The position numbers and the translations under genes are program-made. The notes beneath the pieces were generated by a model. It made no database searches. It had not been told where the DNA came from and was given only the letters and a program-made list of their open reading frames with translations. DNA of 64,000 nucleotides from Candidatus Zixiibacteriota bacterium (GTDB taxonomy: Bacteria; Zixibacteria; MSB-5A5; GN15; FEB-12), in contig JAJRSF010000038.1 in assembly GCA_024278935.1 (NCBI GenBank), forward strand, positions 1-64,000, written 5' to 3'. Shown piece by piece: positions 50,964 to 60,976 of this stretch (positions are counted from its first letter, which is position 1; each line of letters opens with the position of its first letter).

Positions 50964-52838
50964 ACTTCACCTCTTGCAATTTTTCCAATTTGTCGTATAG
51001 CCCAAGAAGTTCTTCTTCGTTTTTGTGCTTTTGGTTTGTTGTATCCTGAAGTTTTTCCCAATCAGACTGCGGTATGTGTTGATCGATGTCAATTGCAAAT
51101 TTTTCTATCTGCGATTCTAACTTTTTAATTCTATTTTCTGTCGATTTAATTTCTTTTTTATGCTTCGTCTTGAGTTTCGATTTTTCTTTAAACGAAAGAT
51201 GGCTCTGCTTTGATGTCGAATCTTTTGTAACTTTATAAGTGATAGGGGCAGCTTGCCTTTTGTCAAAGTAAGTATAGTTGCCATCGTAAATAGTAAGATG
51301 GGCATTGTTCACAAAAAATATTTTCTGCGCAACTTTATCCAAAAAATACCTGTCATGACTTACGACTAAAAAAGTACCTTCAAAGTTTATCAAAGCATCT
51401 TCAAGAGCTTCACGCGAAACAATATCCAAATGATTAGTCGGCTCATCAAAAATTATAAAATTAGCTGGCTTATACAACAATCGTGCAAGTGACAGTTTAG
51501 TTTTCTCACCACCGGATAATGTTTTTACCTTTTTCAAAGCATCCTCACCAGAGAATCCAAACCTGCCCAAAAACGATCGCATGACACCCATCTCAACAAT
51601 CGGGTCCATCTCCCACATATTTTCAAGGACAGTTTTATCAAGCGTTAGGTCTGAAAGTTCCTGGTCGAAATAAGCAACATCAACATTGTTGCCGAGTTTT
51701 AAATCGCCACTTACTTCAGAAATTTCTCCAATGATAGTTTTCAGTAGCGTCGATTTACCAGAACCGTTATGTCCGATAATTCCAATTTTATCACCACGGT
51801 AAATATCAAATTTTATATTAGAAACAACTTCGGTGTCACCATAGCCAACTGTCAATTTCTCAGCTGTTAAAATCTGTGCATACGAACGCCCCGATGTTGT
51901 CAGTTTTATTGTCGGTCCGGCACCTTCAGATTCAGGAGGAGGAAGACGTTTTATCCGAGAAAGATACTTTAATTTTGATTGTGCCTGCTTTGTCTTTTGT
52001 CCTGCCATGTTACGGCGTACAAAATCTTCAAGCTGTGCGATACGTTCCTGCTGGTGTTTGAAATGATGTTCCTGCAGACGTTTTCGTTCGGCACGTTCTA
52101 CTAAGTATTTTTTAAATGATCCGGTATAAAAATCAATCCGACCATTATTAATTTCCCAAATACGATTAACACAGTTCTCCAAAAACATTCTATCATGCGA
52201 CACAACAAGAAATGCTTTTTTAGTCTTCTGCAAAAAATTCTCGAGCCATTTGGTAGACTCAATATCAAGATGGTTGGTTGGTTCATCAAGCAGTAAAAGA
52301 TTTCCATTGCCTGCGAGAACTCTTGCAAGGGCAGCTCTGTTTTTTTCACCACCTGAAAAATTTGCGATACGATCCTGATGGCGATGCATATCAAATTTCA
52401 GACCTGAAAGAATGATCTTAATCTCATTTCAAAATTAAAACCACCGGCATGTTCATATTCAGTGTGTAAAATTCCAAGTTGTTCAATTGCTTTTTTATTC
52501 GATGAATCTTTTTCAAGAAGATGTTCAAGCTCTTCAATCTTAAGTCTTGCGTCAAGCAAATCCTGTCTGGCGGAAATAACATAGTCAAAAAGAGTCAGTT
52601 CTAGGAAATCTAATTTTTCCTGTTTGGCATAATCTATTAAGCATGACTTGGCGATATTTATCCGACCATCGTCGGCATCTTGATCCGATGTTATCATCTC
52701 AAACAATGTCGTTTTACCGGAACCGTTTTTACCGACAAGTCCTATTTTGTCATACGACTGAATATTAAACGACAAATTTTCTACAATAATCTGGTCGTTA
52801 AAACGTTTACAAACTTTTTCGGCGGTTACAAGTGTCAT
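50956..52838 (-). CDS. ABC-F family ATPase, reading frame broken near 52410
   Basis: Walker A GKNGSGKTTL and GHNGSGKSTLL; two SGGEK(N/T) signatures; split into ORFs 52398-52838 and 50956-52389. Confidence 0.88.
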
Positions 52839-54903
52839 GCATCACTCTTATCTTTTGCCGAACGTGCCAATAACATTTCAACAGCTAATAAAAACAGAGC
52901 CAGCCAAATAAAGAGTTGCCACAGTTCATTACCAAACCGAAGTTCGGCAAGCATCAGCGGTAGGTCGCTGTCAAGAGGGAGTGCAGTATATTTTGTCACA
53001 CCAAAAGATTTAACCATCTGGTCAGCATCGGACGATTGTAAGTTAGACTCAAACGGTGAAATATTTACAGAAAAACGATCGATCTCTTTAGAACGATACC
53101 GTAAAGAATATTTTCCGGGAAGGTCATTCTGATGTACAAAAATTGAGAGAGAACCATTGTTGTCTTCGGGAACTAAATCATATTCAACCAACTCGGGTGT
53201 GACAAGCGTAACAGATTCATTTATAGAAATCTTATCGCTTAGCTCGCGATGCATCGGAATACCACTATAAAACGAAAGTTCATACGATGATAAATCGGCG
53301 GCTAAATATTCTGCTATACGTGACAAGAACGGTACAAAAAATGCATGTGCCGATAAGTCTGTATACTGTGGGGCGATTGGTCCGGTAAAAGTAAGGACTC
53401 TTCCACTTTTATAGCGATGCTCAACAAGAGCGGGGCGGTTACCGGTGAAAGACATGAGCTGTTTACTTACTTGACTATGATGCATCTTTGGTAGTGTGAA
53501 AAAACGTATCTCGGGTAATTTGTTATCCTCAAAAGTGTAGAATGAAAAAAGAGGGTGTGACATCTCATAATTTGAAAAAGTATAGTAGCCTGCTTTGGAG
53601 AAATCCAAACGAGCAGGTTCATCAAAAGTCACATCGGTAATCTCGGTATAATTTGTATTAAAGAAACCAATATCTGTTTGACCATCGTAGGTGACAAATA
53701 GTGAACGTCCTTGAGAAAGATAAGATTTTAACCGTTGCTGAATACCATCGGATAATTTTGGCGCGCCAGTTAAAAAGATAACATCGTAGTCCCAAAAACT
53801 AACCGATGATAACTCACTCGGTGTTGCTATTTTCACTGACCAATATTGTTTAATCTGTTCCGATGGCGATAGAGCAAGCTGTATAAGGTCGCCGCTATTG
53901 TCTCCATCAATGATAAGCAGGTTGAACTGGTCAGGGATTTTAAAACTGAAATATAGTTTATTGTCTGCTTGAAATTTATCATCTGAAATTTCTATATAAC
54001 CGGAATGGAATCCGGTAGTTGCAACCGAACGGGTGAAGTCGACTGATTTTTCACTTGAAGCATCGATCGCAAAATTCGTTTGGGCAACTCGTTTCCCATC
54101 GAGAACCAATGAGGCAATAATATCATTTTGTTTTTTTGGCTTTGGTTGGTTATCTCTGCGGTAATCGTAAAGTCATGACCGGGGAGAATAAGCTGTCCAC
54201 CAAAGTCGACCGAGGTCAGCGAAACATTTGTGTTCTCTTCAAGAGGAAGTTCTACGAAAAACAGTGATGCTTCCATTTCAGTTAAAATTGCAGAGTCAGG
54301 AAAAGTAGAGCGTTGCAAGTCGCTGATGATATACAGCTCTTTATTTAAATTATCAGACTCGGCAAGCATCTGTTTTACAACTAGCAATTGTTTTTGGAAA
54401 GTAGTATAGGCAAACTGCGGTGTTGTTTTCTCTAATAGTTCTTTGGCTATAGCTTTTGATTTAAACTCAAGCGTCTGATTCGCAGAATGCACAAGCGGTA
54501 GAAAAAGTATCTCATCGGACTCTTCAAATGAATCCAATAATTGTTCTGTTCTTTTTTTGGCAATATCAAAAAGGTTGCCATCGATCAGATAGCGATTCAT
54601 TGAGGCAGAGTTGTCAAAGAGAACTACCGCTGATACCGATGCATGCGAACCAATTGAACCGGATTCTGTTGTCGGTCGAGCAAAAGCTAAAACAGCAATA
54701 AAGATTATAAGCATACGAAGCAAAAGTAACAGAAGTTGCCGTATCTTCAGCTTTCGTACTTGCCGTTTTTGCATCGCTTTTAAATGACGCACTGATGAAA
54801 ACTCGACTATCGTTACTTTTCTCTTAGAAAAAAGATGGATAACAAGTGGTACCAGTGCTGCCGCAGCGGCAAAGAGAATTGATGTATTTAAAAAATTAAA
54901 CAT
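52835..54903 (-). CDS. BatA/VWA-domain aerotolerance-type membrane protein, reading frame broken at an A7 run (54131-54137)
   Basis: N-terminal MFNFLNTSILFAAAAALVPLVIHLFSKRK (BatA-like), VLFDNSASM; C-terminal half in the -1 frame (QNDIIASLVLDGKRVAQTNFAI...). Confidence 0.82.
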
Positions 54904-54909
54904 GTGCTT

Positions 54910-56808
54910 TTATTTTTTTAATTGTTCAAGCAAATCTTTAGCTTCTTTTTGATGATACACTGATGAAGCGTTAGAAATGACAGAGTTGAAATATTGTTTT
55001 GCTTGTTTGTTGTCACCGGAAGCTTTGTACGCCTTACCCAGTAACAGGTCGATCATACCATAATACAAAGGGCGTGATTCGATAAACCGAGCTATCTGTA
55101 AATTATTTATGGCATTTTCATATTCATCTAATCCAAGATAGGCATTTCCTAACCACATATATGCCGATGGTGAAGAGCTGTTTGTCTGCGACAATCTTGC
55201 GTAATAATTTTTAGCCTGCTTATAATAATTTCGGGCAGTTACTATGTCGGAGTTCTCTTTTGATTCCGAAAGAATCTTAGCAAGGAGTATTCTTGTTTCG
55301 CCTTGTGCCGATGCTCCTTTAATATCAGTGAAGTTAGACAAGAGAATCTCTTTCGCTTTTCCTGTTCCACCGATTGTCTGATAGTATAAAGCGATATTAA
55401 ATTTAATTACATGGTTCGTTGAATCAAGATCGGTTGCTTTTGTATAACTCGCAAAAGCAGATTCATTATCGCCGGTCATCAATGAATAAGCTCCCATCAT
55501 CATCCAGTCTGTTGCGGTAGGTTTTTCTTTTATCTGAATCAGTTTTTGTTGATAGATAACAGCATCGTCAAACTGTCCATTAAAAAAGGAGGAACGTTTT
55601 AGTGATGAAAATGCACTTAACGAATCACTATGGGTAACGGAATTCTCTAATGAGGCGAGGTAGTAGGTGTGCATCAAGCGGTAATCAAGCATCATCTCAG
55701 ATACTCTTGCAAACGATTTATATGTTTTAATATTAATCGTAAAGGTATCAACATAGGTAAGCCACTCTTGCTCAAGTTCGGCAACAGGTTTTGTGTACAC
55801 ATCCTGAAGAGTTGCAGCTAGATTTATATCATCGGCTTTTTCATATAATTCCAAAAATCGTTCCAACGAATATGTGTCAATTAAATATCTTGAAAATGTT
55901 GTCGAAATTCTGTCTGCGATAGATGGATCAGCAGTCAGATAGGCATGGCTCTCAAGAATATCACCAAGCGGCATATTTCTTTTTTCATTCAGAATCTTTT
56001 TCATTTCAAAAATACCAAATGAGAAATAATTAGCCAACCCTTCTGAAATAAATGGAGCCGTGTACCCGTAAGTTTTCATTGCAATAAGATGATTTAAAAT
56101 AAACGGATCTACTGTCGAATACTCTTTGTTATAGACCGCATATGATCTGCTTTTAGTTGGGTCTACCGATGTGCCGAAGCGAGTGTCCCAAATAACAGAA
56201 GTAGTAGGGCAGGGTGGTACAAAAATATGAAACTTCCCGGGGATATTAAGATGCAAAAAGCTTCGGAATAATTCATAGTTATTTTCAAGCAATGCTTTAA
56301 TTGAATCCCAATAAAATTCAGCTAAGGTAGATTTAATATAATAGATCTCCGTGTGTGCTGTTGGTAGCACAGAAAAATCTTCTTTCAAATTATGATTGTA
56401 CTGACAATCTATATCAATTTCAGATTTATATGTCATCGGAGAAATTGTGAGCAAAAACTGAGAATTGTTTTTCCCTATAATATTTTCAACTCGAGCCGGC
56501 AAACCATATTCGGCAGAAAAACTTTTTGAATACGTCTTAGCAAAACTTCCATGAGTTATAAGATGTGCGTTAAAAGAAGTTCGTATTGAATCGGCGGACA
56601 AAAGTTCAATATCCAATGAGACCGGACCTACAAAACCAGAAATGTTTTCACCTACAGACAGATCAAACGAATTTGTATAAATAAGATGTTTTGTCTCGGT
56701 AGCTTTTTCAAACTGATAGATGTCAACTTTAAATGTGACACCTTCAGCAGCAATAAGATTACTACTCAAAAGAATCAATACTATTATAGAGAGAAGATAT
56801 TTTTTCAT
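54910..56808 (-). CDS. TPR protein with degenerate peptidase-MA-like region
   Basis: ILNHLIAMKTYGYTAPFISEGLANYFSFG; C-terminal TPRs; HExxH absent. Confidence 0.7.
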   Translation of the reverse strand: MKKYLLSIIVLILLSSNLIAAEGVTFKVDIYQFEKATETKHLIYTNSFDLSVGENISGFVGPVSLDIELLSADSIRTSFNAHLITHGSFAKTYSKSFSAEYGLPARVENIIGKNNSQFLLTISPMTYKSEIDIDCQYNHNLKEDFSVLPTAHTEIYYIKSTLAEFYWDSIKALLENNYELFRSFLHLNIPGKFHIFVPPCPTTSVIWDTRFGTSVDPTKSRSYAVYNKEYSTVDPFILNHLIAMKTYGYTAPFISEGLANYFSFGIFEMKKILNEKRNMPLGDILESHAYLTADPSIADRISTTFSRYLIDTYSLERFLELYEKADDINLAATLQDVYTKPVAELEQEWLTYVDTFTINIKTYKSFARVSEMMLDYRLMHTYYLASLENSVTHSDSLSAFSSLKRSSFFNGQFDDAVIYQQKLIQIKEKPTATDWMMMGAYSLMTGDNESAFASYTKATDLDSTNHVIKFNIALYYQTIGGTGKAKEILLSNFTDIKGASAQGETRILLAKILSESKENSDIVTARNYYKQAKNYYARLSQTNSSSPSAYMWLGNAYLGLDEYENAINNLQIARFIESRPLYYGMIDLLLGKAYKASGDNKQAKQYFNSVISNASSVYHQKEAKDLLEQLKK

Positions 56809-56860
56809 AAAAGCTTATACCACTTTTTCTACTTTAAAGTTTATAATTATTTTATCTATG

Positions 56861-57955
56861 TTAAGCGTTTTTATAAAACGGAGGTTTCACAACTGTTGCT
56901 TCAAACCGATTCTTCCGAATAGCAACTTCCACTTTTGTACCGGACTTGGTCATACCTTTTGGAAGATAGGCAAGAGCAATCGGTTTTTCAAGTGACGGTG
57001 ACACAGTACCCGATGTTATCACACCAAGTTTCCGATCACCATCGTAAATTTCATAGCCCGGGCGAGGGAACGCTTTACCGTCGATTTCCAAACAGACTAA
57101 CCGTCTGCTTGGTTTGTCGGCTTTATGCTTTTTGATAGTTTCGGCACCGATAAAATCTTTGTCAAAATTTACTATCCAGCTTAGCCCTGCTTCAACCGGC
57201 GATGTTGTGTCGTTGATGTCATTACCATAGAGAGCCATTTTCATTTCCAAGCGTAATGAATCTCTGGCACCAAGACCAATTAGTTCCATTCCTAATTCTT
57301 TGCCTACTTTTGCAATTGCATCCCAAAGCGTGTTGGCATGTTGCGGTGGGATATACAATTCGAAGCCATCTTCACCAGTGTATCCTGTACGTGAGAAGAA
57401 AATATCAACCCCTGCAATTTTTGCTGTAGCATGGTTATAATATTTTATCTCTTCAAGATTGAAGTCAGTTAATTGCTCAAGAAGTTTTTGTGCGTTGGGA
57501 CCTTGAATAGCGAGAAGCCCAAACTCATCGGAACGGTCGATCAATTTTACATCACCAGATTTTTGAGAATCAAGCCAGTTGAAATCTTTTTCCAAATTAG
57601 CTGCATTAACTATCAACCAATATTTATCTTCGAATTTGTACACAAGCAAATCGTCAACAATCCCGCCATCTGCATTCGGCATACAACTGTACTGAATCTC
57701 ACCCGGTTTTAATGCTGCCACGTTGTTGGTCGTCACTTTTTCCAAAAAGGACAATGCATCGCTTCCTGATACTTCAAACTCACCCATGTGAGAAAGGTCA
57801 AACAGCCCGATATTTTTCCGTACGGCTAAATGTTCAGCGACAATTCCTTGATACTGAATCGGCATAAGGAACCCGGCAAACTCTACGATTTTTCCCTTCG
57901 CTTCGACATGCTTATCGTAGAACGGCGTTTTTTTTATATTTTCTATGCTGCTCAT
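56861..57955 (-). CDS. gcvT: Glycine cleavage system aminomethyltransferase
   Basis: FLEKVTTNNVAALKPGEIQYSCMPNADGGIVDDLLVY; GYTGEDGFELYIP; LGARDSLRLE. Confidence 0.96.
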   Translation of the reverse strand: MSSIENIKKTPFYDKHVEAKGKIVEFAGFLMPIQYQGIVAEHLAVRKNIGLFDLSHMGEFEVSGSDALSFLEKVTTNNVAALKPGEIQYSCMPNADGGIVDDLLVYKFEDKYWLIVNAANLEKDFNWLDSQKSGDVKLIDRSDEFGLLAIQGPNAQKLLEQLTDFNLEEIKYYNHATAKIAGVDIFFSRTGYTGEDGFELYIPPQHANTLWDAIAKVGKELGMELIGLGARDSLRLEMKMALYGNDINDTTSPVEAGLSWIVNFDKDFIGAETIKKHKADKPSRRLVCLEIDGKAFPRPGYEIYDGDRKLGVITSGTVSPSLEKPIALAYLPKGMTKSGTKVEVAIRKNRFEATVVKPPFYKNA

Positions 57956-58208
57956 TATATAAATCCTTGTATTTAAATCTGATTACGGTGGCTCATCTTT
58001 TAGACGAGACAACGGCATAAATTGTTTTATCTGAGGCAATTGCCCCTGAAAGTCGTTTAGGTAATAAATCTGTTTACCTTTGAATGTCAATAGCTGATTA
58101 TAGACAGATTTTATGCTTTTTGTTGATTTATCTGAACTTTTTTTCTTATTTTCCCGTAGATGAAGTTATGTATTAAATAAATCGAGAAATTTAACAGAGG
58201 AATATAGA

Positions 58209-58403
58209 ATGAAAAAAAAATTATATCGTTCAAGAGAAAATAAAATGCTCGCAGGAGTATGTGGCGGAATTGCCGAATATATGGAACTTGACCCGACTAT
58301 CGTACGTCTCGCATGGGTCATTGCTGTTTTTGGTGCCGGGTTTGGTGTCCTGGCGTATCTTATCGCTTGGATTATTATGCCTGAACGCACATTTGATATA
58401 TAA
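58209..58403 (+). CDS. PspC domain protein
   Basis: KKLYRSRENKMLAGVCGGIAEYMELDPTIVRLAWVIAV. Confidence 0.94.
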   Translation: MKKKLYRSRENKMLAGVCGGIAEYMELDPTIVRLAWVIAVFGAGFGVLAYLIAWIIMPERTFDI

Positions 58404-58466
58404 AAGATTGTCATAGTTATACTTTTTTTTCTAAAAAATGTCATTCCCGACTTGATTACGGATCCA

Positions 58467-58513
58467 CCAGTCATTGCGAGTTCGCCTTGGCGAACGTGGC
58501 AATCTCATCTTTT
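58467..58513. repeat. Dispersed intergenic repeat D, copy 2
   Basis: CCAGTCATTGCGAGTTCGCCTTGGCGAACGTGGCAATCTCATCTTTT with internal GTTCGCC/GGCGAAC hairpin. Confidence 0.75.
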
Positions 58514-58821
58514 GTAAGTTGTGTTCCAACAACGGGCGTACCACCCCTTGGAGCGGGTTCAGAATTCTTACATTTTAAAGACACTCCTCAGAATCTCCAC
58601 AACTCCTCTCCGTGCTTGACACGGAGTCCAGAACAGAAACGTGTAACAGTCTATAACAATAAATATCCTCAACCCCTTTCCTGCGGACGCAGGAATCCAG
58701 CCTTTTCGCAATATCACTAAATTTTACATTCCTACCCGACTTCTTGACATTTACACAGTAGTTACTATCATAGTACAAGATAGCTATGTTCCTATTCAAC
58801 CCTAAAGCTTAGTAGGCTAAA

Positions 58822-59856
58822 TTGAATAATATACAATGTAAAGCCAATGTAAAATCAACCGGTGAAAGATGTCAAAAACCACCAATGATTAATGCAAAAT
58901 ATTGTTATTTACATGGCTTTTTTAAATTTCAAGGACTCCCATTTTATAAAAGTGGGATTATTCAAATAGTTAGCGGTTTATTCATCAGTCTTCTAATTGG
59001 AACATTTTTTCATGTTTTATCCTCTAAGCAAAGTGAAGAAATTGCTGAGCAACAAACTAGAAAACGAGAGAAGCAGACAAAGGAACTTAAAGACTATATT
59101 GATCAAAAAGTTTCTGTTGCTGATATTCATAATGAGATTAAATCCAAGTATGGTGCTGTATCTGATAAAATAGAAAAACTACTGGATTCTACTAATTTTC
59201 TGTCTGAAAGTAATGATTTCAATGGTGCTGAAGAAATATTTCGAAACTTATTATTTATTTATCCTAAAATTACCTCATTGCGAAATAGATATGGACACTT
59301 ATTAATTCAGATGAATAATCATGCAGGTGCAATAGATGAATTTTTAGAGGTAGTAAACTTAGAAGATACTAATTTAGTAGCTAATTCAAGCTTAGGTTTT
59401 ATATACTTACAACAAAACAAACCTGATAGTTCTTTAATCTATTATAAAAAGATTAACGGAATGGGTAGCAAATACGAACTTGTAGATAAATATTTTTTAG
59501 CAAGAGTATATACTGATTTAAAAGAATTTGATTCAGCTAGATATTATTTCAATTATATAGATGAAAATTTAAATAGCTTGTATCCAAGTAAGTTTATTTC
59601 AGCAGTTTATTTAAATTATGGGGCTTTTTATTCAGATCAAGATTCTCTTATCAAAGCAATTGAAATGTACAAGAAATCTTTAGAATATGAAAACAATAAT
59701 CCGTTTACATTAACAAATTTAGGTTTAATGAACATGAAATTAGAGAATGATTCTATAGGTATTTATTATTTTAAACATGCTTTGAGTATAAATCCAAATC
59801 TATCATTAGCAAAAACCTATTATGAGAGAGCATTAAAAGAGAAAAAGTCTAAATAG
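58822..59856 (+). CDS. Membrane-anchored TPR protein with N-terminal Cys/His zinc-binding-like motif
   Basis: CKANVKSTGERCQKPPMINAKYCYLHG (CxnCxnCxxHG), one TM helix, coiled coil, TPRs; TTG start in the track. Confidence 0.7.
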   Translation: MNNIQCKANVKSTGERCQKPPMINAKYCYLHGFFKFQGLPFYKSGIIQIVSGLFISLLIGTFFHVLSSKQSEEIAEQQTRKREKQTKELKDYIDQKVSVADIHNEIKSKYGAVSDKIEKLLDSTNFLSESNDFNGAEEIFRNLLFIYPKITSLRNRYGHLLIQMNNHAGAIDEFLEVVNLEDTNLVANSSLGFIYLQQNKPDSSLIYYKKINGMGSKYELVDKYFLARVYTDLKEFDSARYYFNYIDENLNSLYPSKFISAVYLNYGAFYSDQDSLIKAIEMYKKSLEYENNNPFTLTNLGLMNMKLENDSIGIYYFKHALSINPNLSLAKTYYERALKEKKSK

Positions 59857-59945
59857 AATATAATTTATTCTCTTCCACTTTCCCAACACAACCACACCAA
59901 ATCCAAAACGCATCTCACAGTATGAACGACTTTATTTCGGATGAA

Positions 59946-60047
59946 AACAACAATGTTGGATTCTGGATCAAGTCCAGAATGACAGAGGTCAACAATGTTG
60001 GATTCTGGATGTGCCAGCAGGCACTATCAAGTCGGAGATGACAGAGG
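59946..60047. repeat. Dispersed intergenic repeat C, two adjacent copies (AACAATGTTGGATTCTGGAT...CAAGTC...GA.TGACAGAGG)
   Basis: Copies at 59946 and 59991; third at 30581-30635. Confidence 0.75.
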
Positions 60048-60057
60048 ATTTTATGCG

Positions 60058-60219
60058 TTACAAAATCGCTACAATAAATATGAGCAAAACTGGCTTTAAG
60101 CCATTTTCTAGAGCAAAGCCATTTCGCTGTATATGTATAGGTGCTATATGTTTACTAAGAAAATGGTGCAAAAAAGGCTGTTTTAAAAACTTTTTATATG
60201 AGACTGAACCCATTTTGAA
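60058..60219. repeat. Dispersed intergenic repeat B
   Basis: TTACAAAATCGCTACAA.AAATATGAGC.AAA.TGGCTTTAAGCCATTTTCT...; related to 30413-30575. Confidence 0.75.
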
Positions 60220-60357
60220 ATTTAGATTATTACAATTTTCAATAAGTAAGGGCTGGATCCCTGGTCAAGCCAGGGAAGGGGATAGTAGAGAATTGTATGT
60301 AATAAAAAAGGCAGGTCTCGGAAAGACTTGCCCTACAATACTGAACCCATTTTAAAA

Positions 60358-60898
60358 TCAATTCTTGTCTTTGAATATTTTTTGAAGTCTTGGTTGTATT
60401 GAAGTAATACCTAAAGGTAAAATCCAAAGAGAAATTAGCTCTTTTTCATATTTTGAAAATTCAGGGTTTGAGTTTGTCTCAACAGAAACAAGTCCTTTAG
60501 CAATGAATCTAATACTATACAACATTGAGAATAGCATAGAAATGTAAAGGAAACAAAAGATATAAAGGTACTTCATTAAAAAAAGCAAAATCAGATTTAT
60601 GTAAAATATTAAAAATTGAAAAGGATATTAAATAGCAAGAAGTAAATATCAAGTTTAGTTTAAATGTTTTTATTTTGAGAAAGGAGTTGTCCTTAATTAG
60701 AAGAAAAAGATTACTTCCAACAACATAAAACCAGTAAAGAACAATTAGCATGCTGGACATGTTGGCTGTATAATCTATTATCATATTAATGATTGAACGA
60801 TTTTCTAGAGTAAATATACTTACAAAAAAAGACAATATAAAAGGACCTATTACAAACAGAAACACTATTGATGGTTTTACTTGTAAAATCCTGTTCAT
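60358..60898 (-). CDS. Polytopic membrane protein of a family ending ...GITSIQPRL, frame broken near 60535
   Basis: ORFs 60515-60943 and 60358-60588 together give PLHF-SMLFSMLYSIRFIAKGLVSVE...ISLWILPLGITSIQPRLQKIF. Confidence 0.6.
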
Positions 60899-60976
60899 GA
60901 ATGACTCCCTCAAAGATAATTGTGGATTTGAAAGGGCGAACACTTAGGTTCGCCCCTACCAATTATATAAATATAC

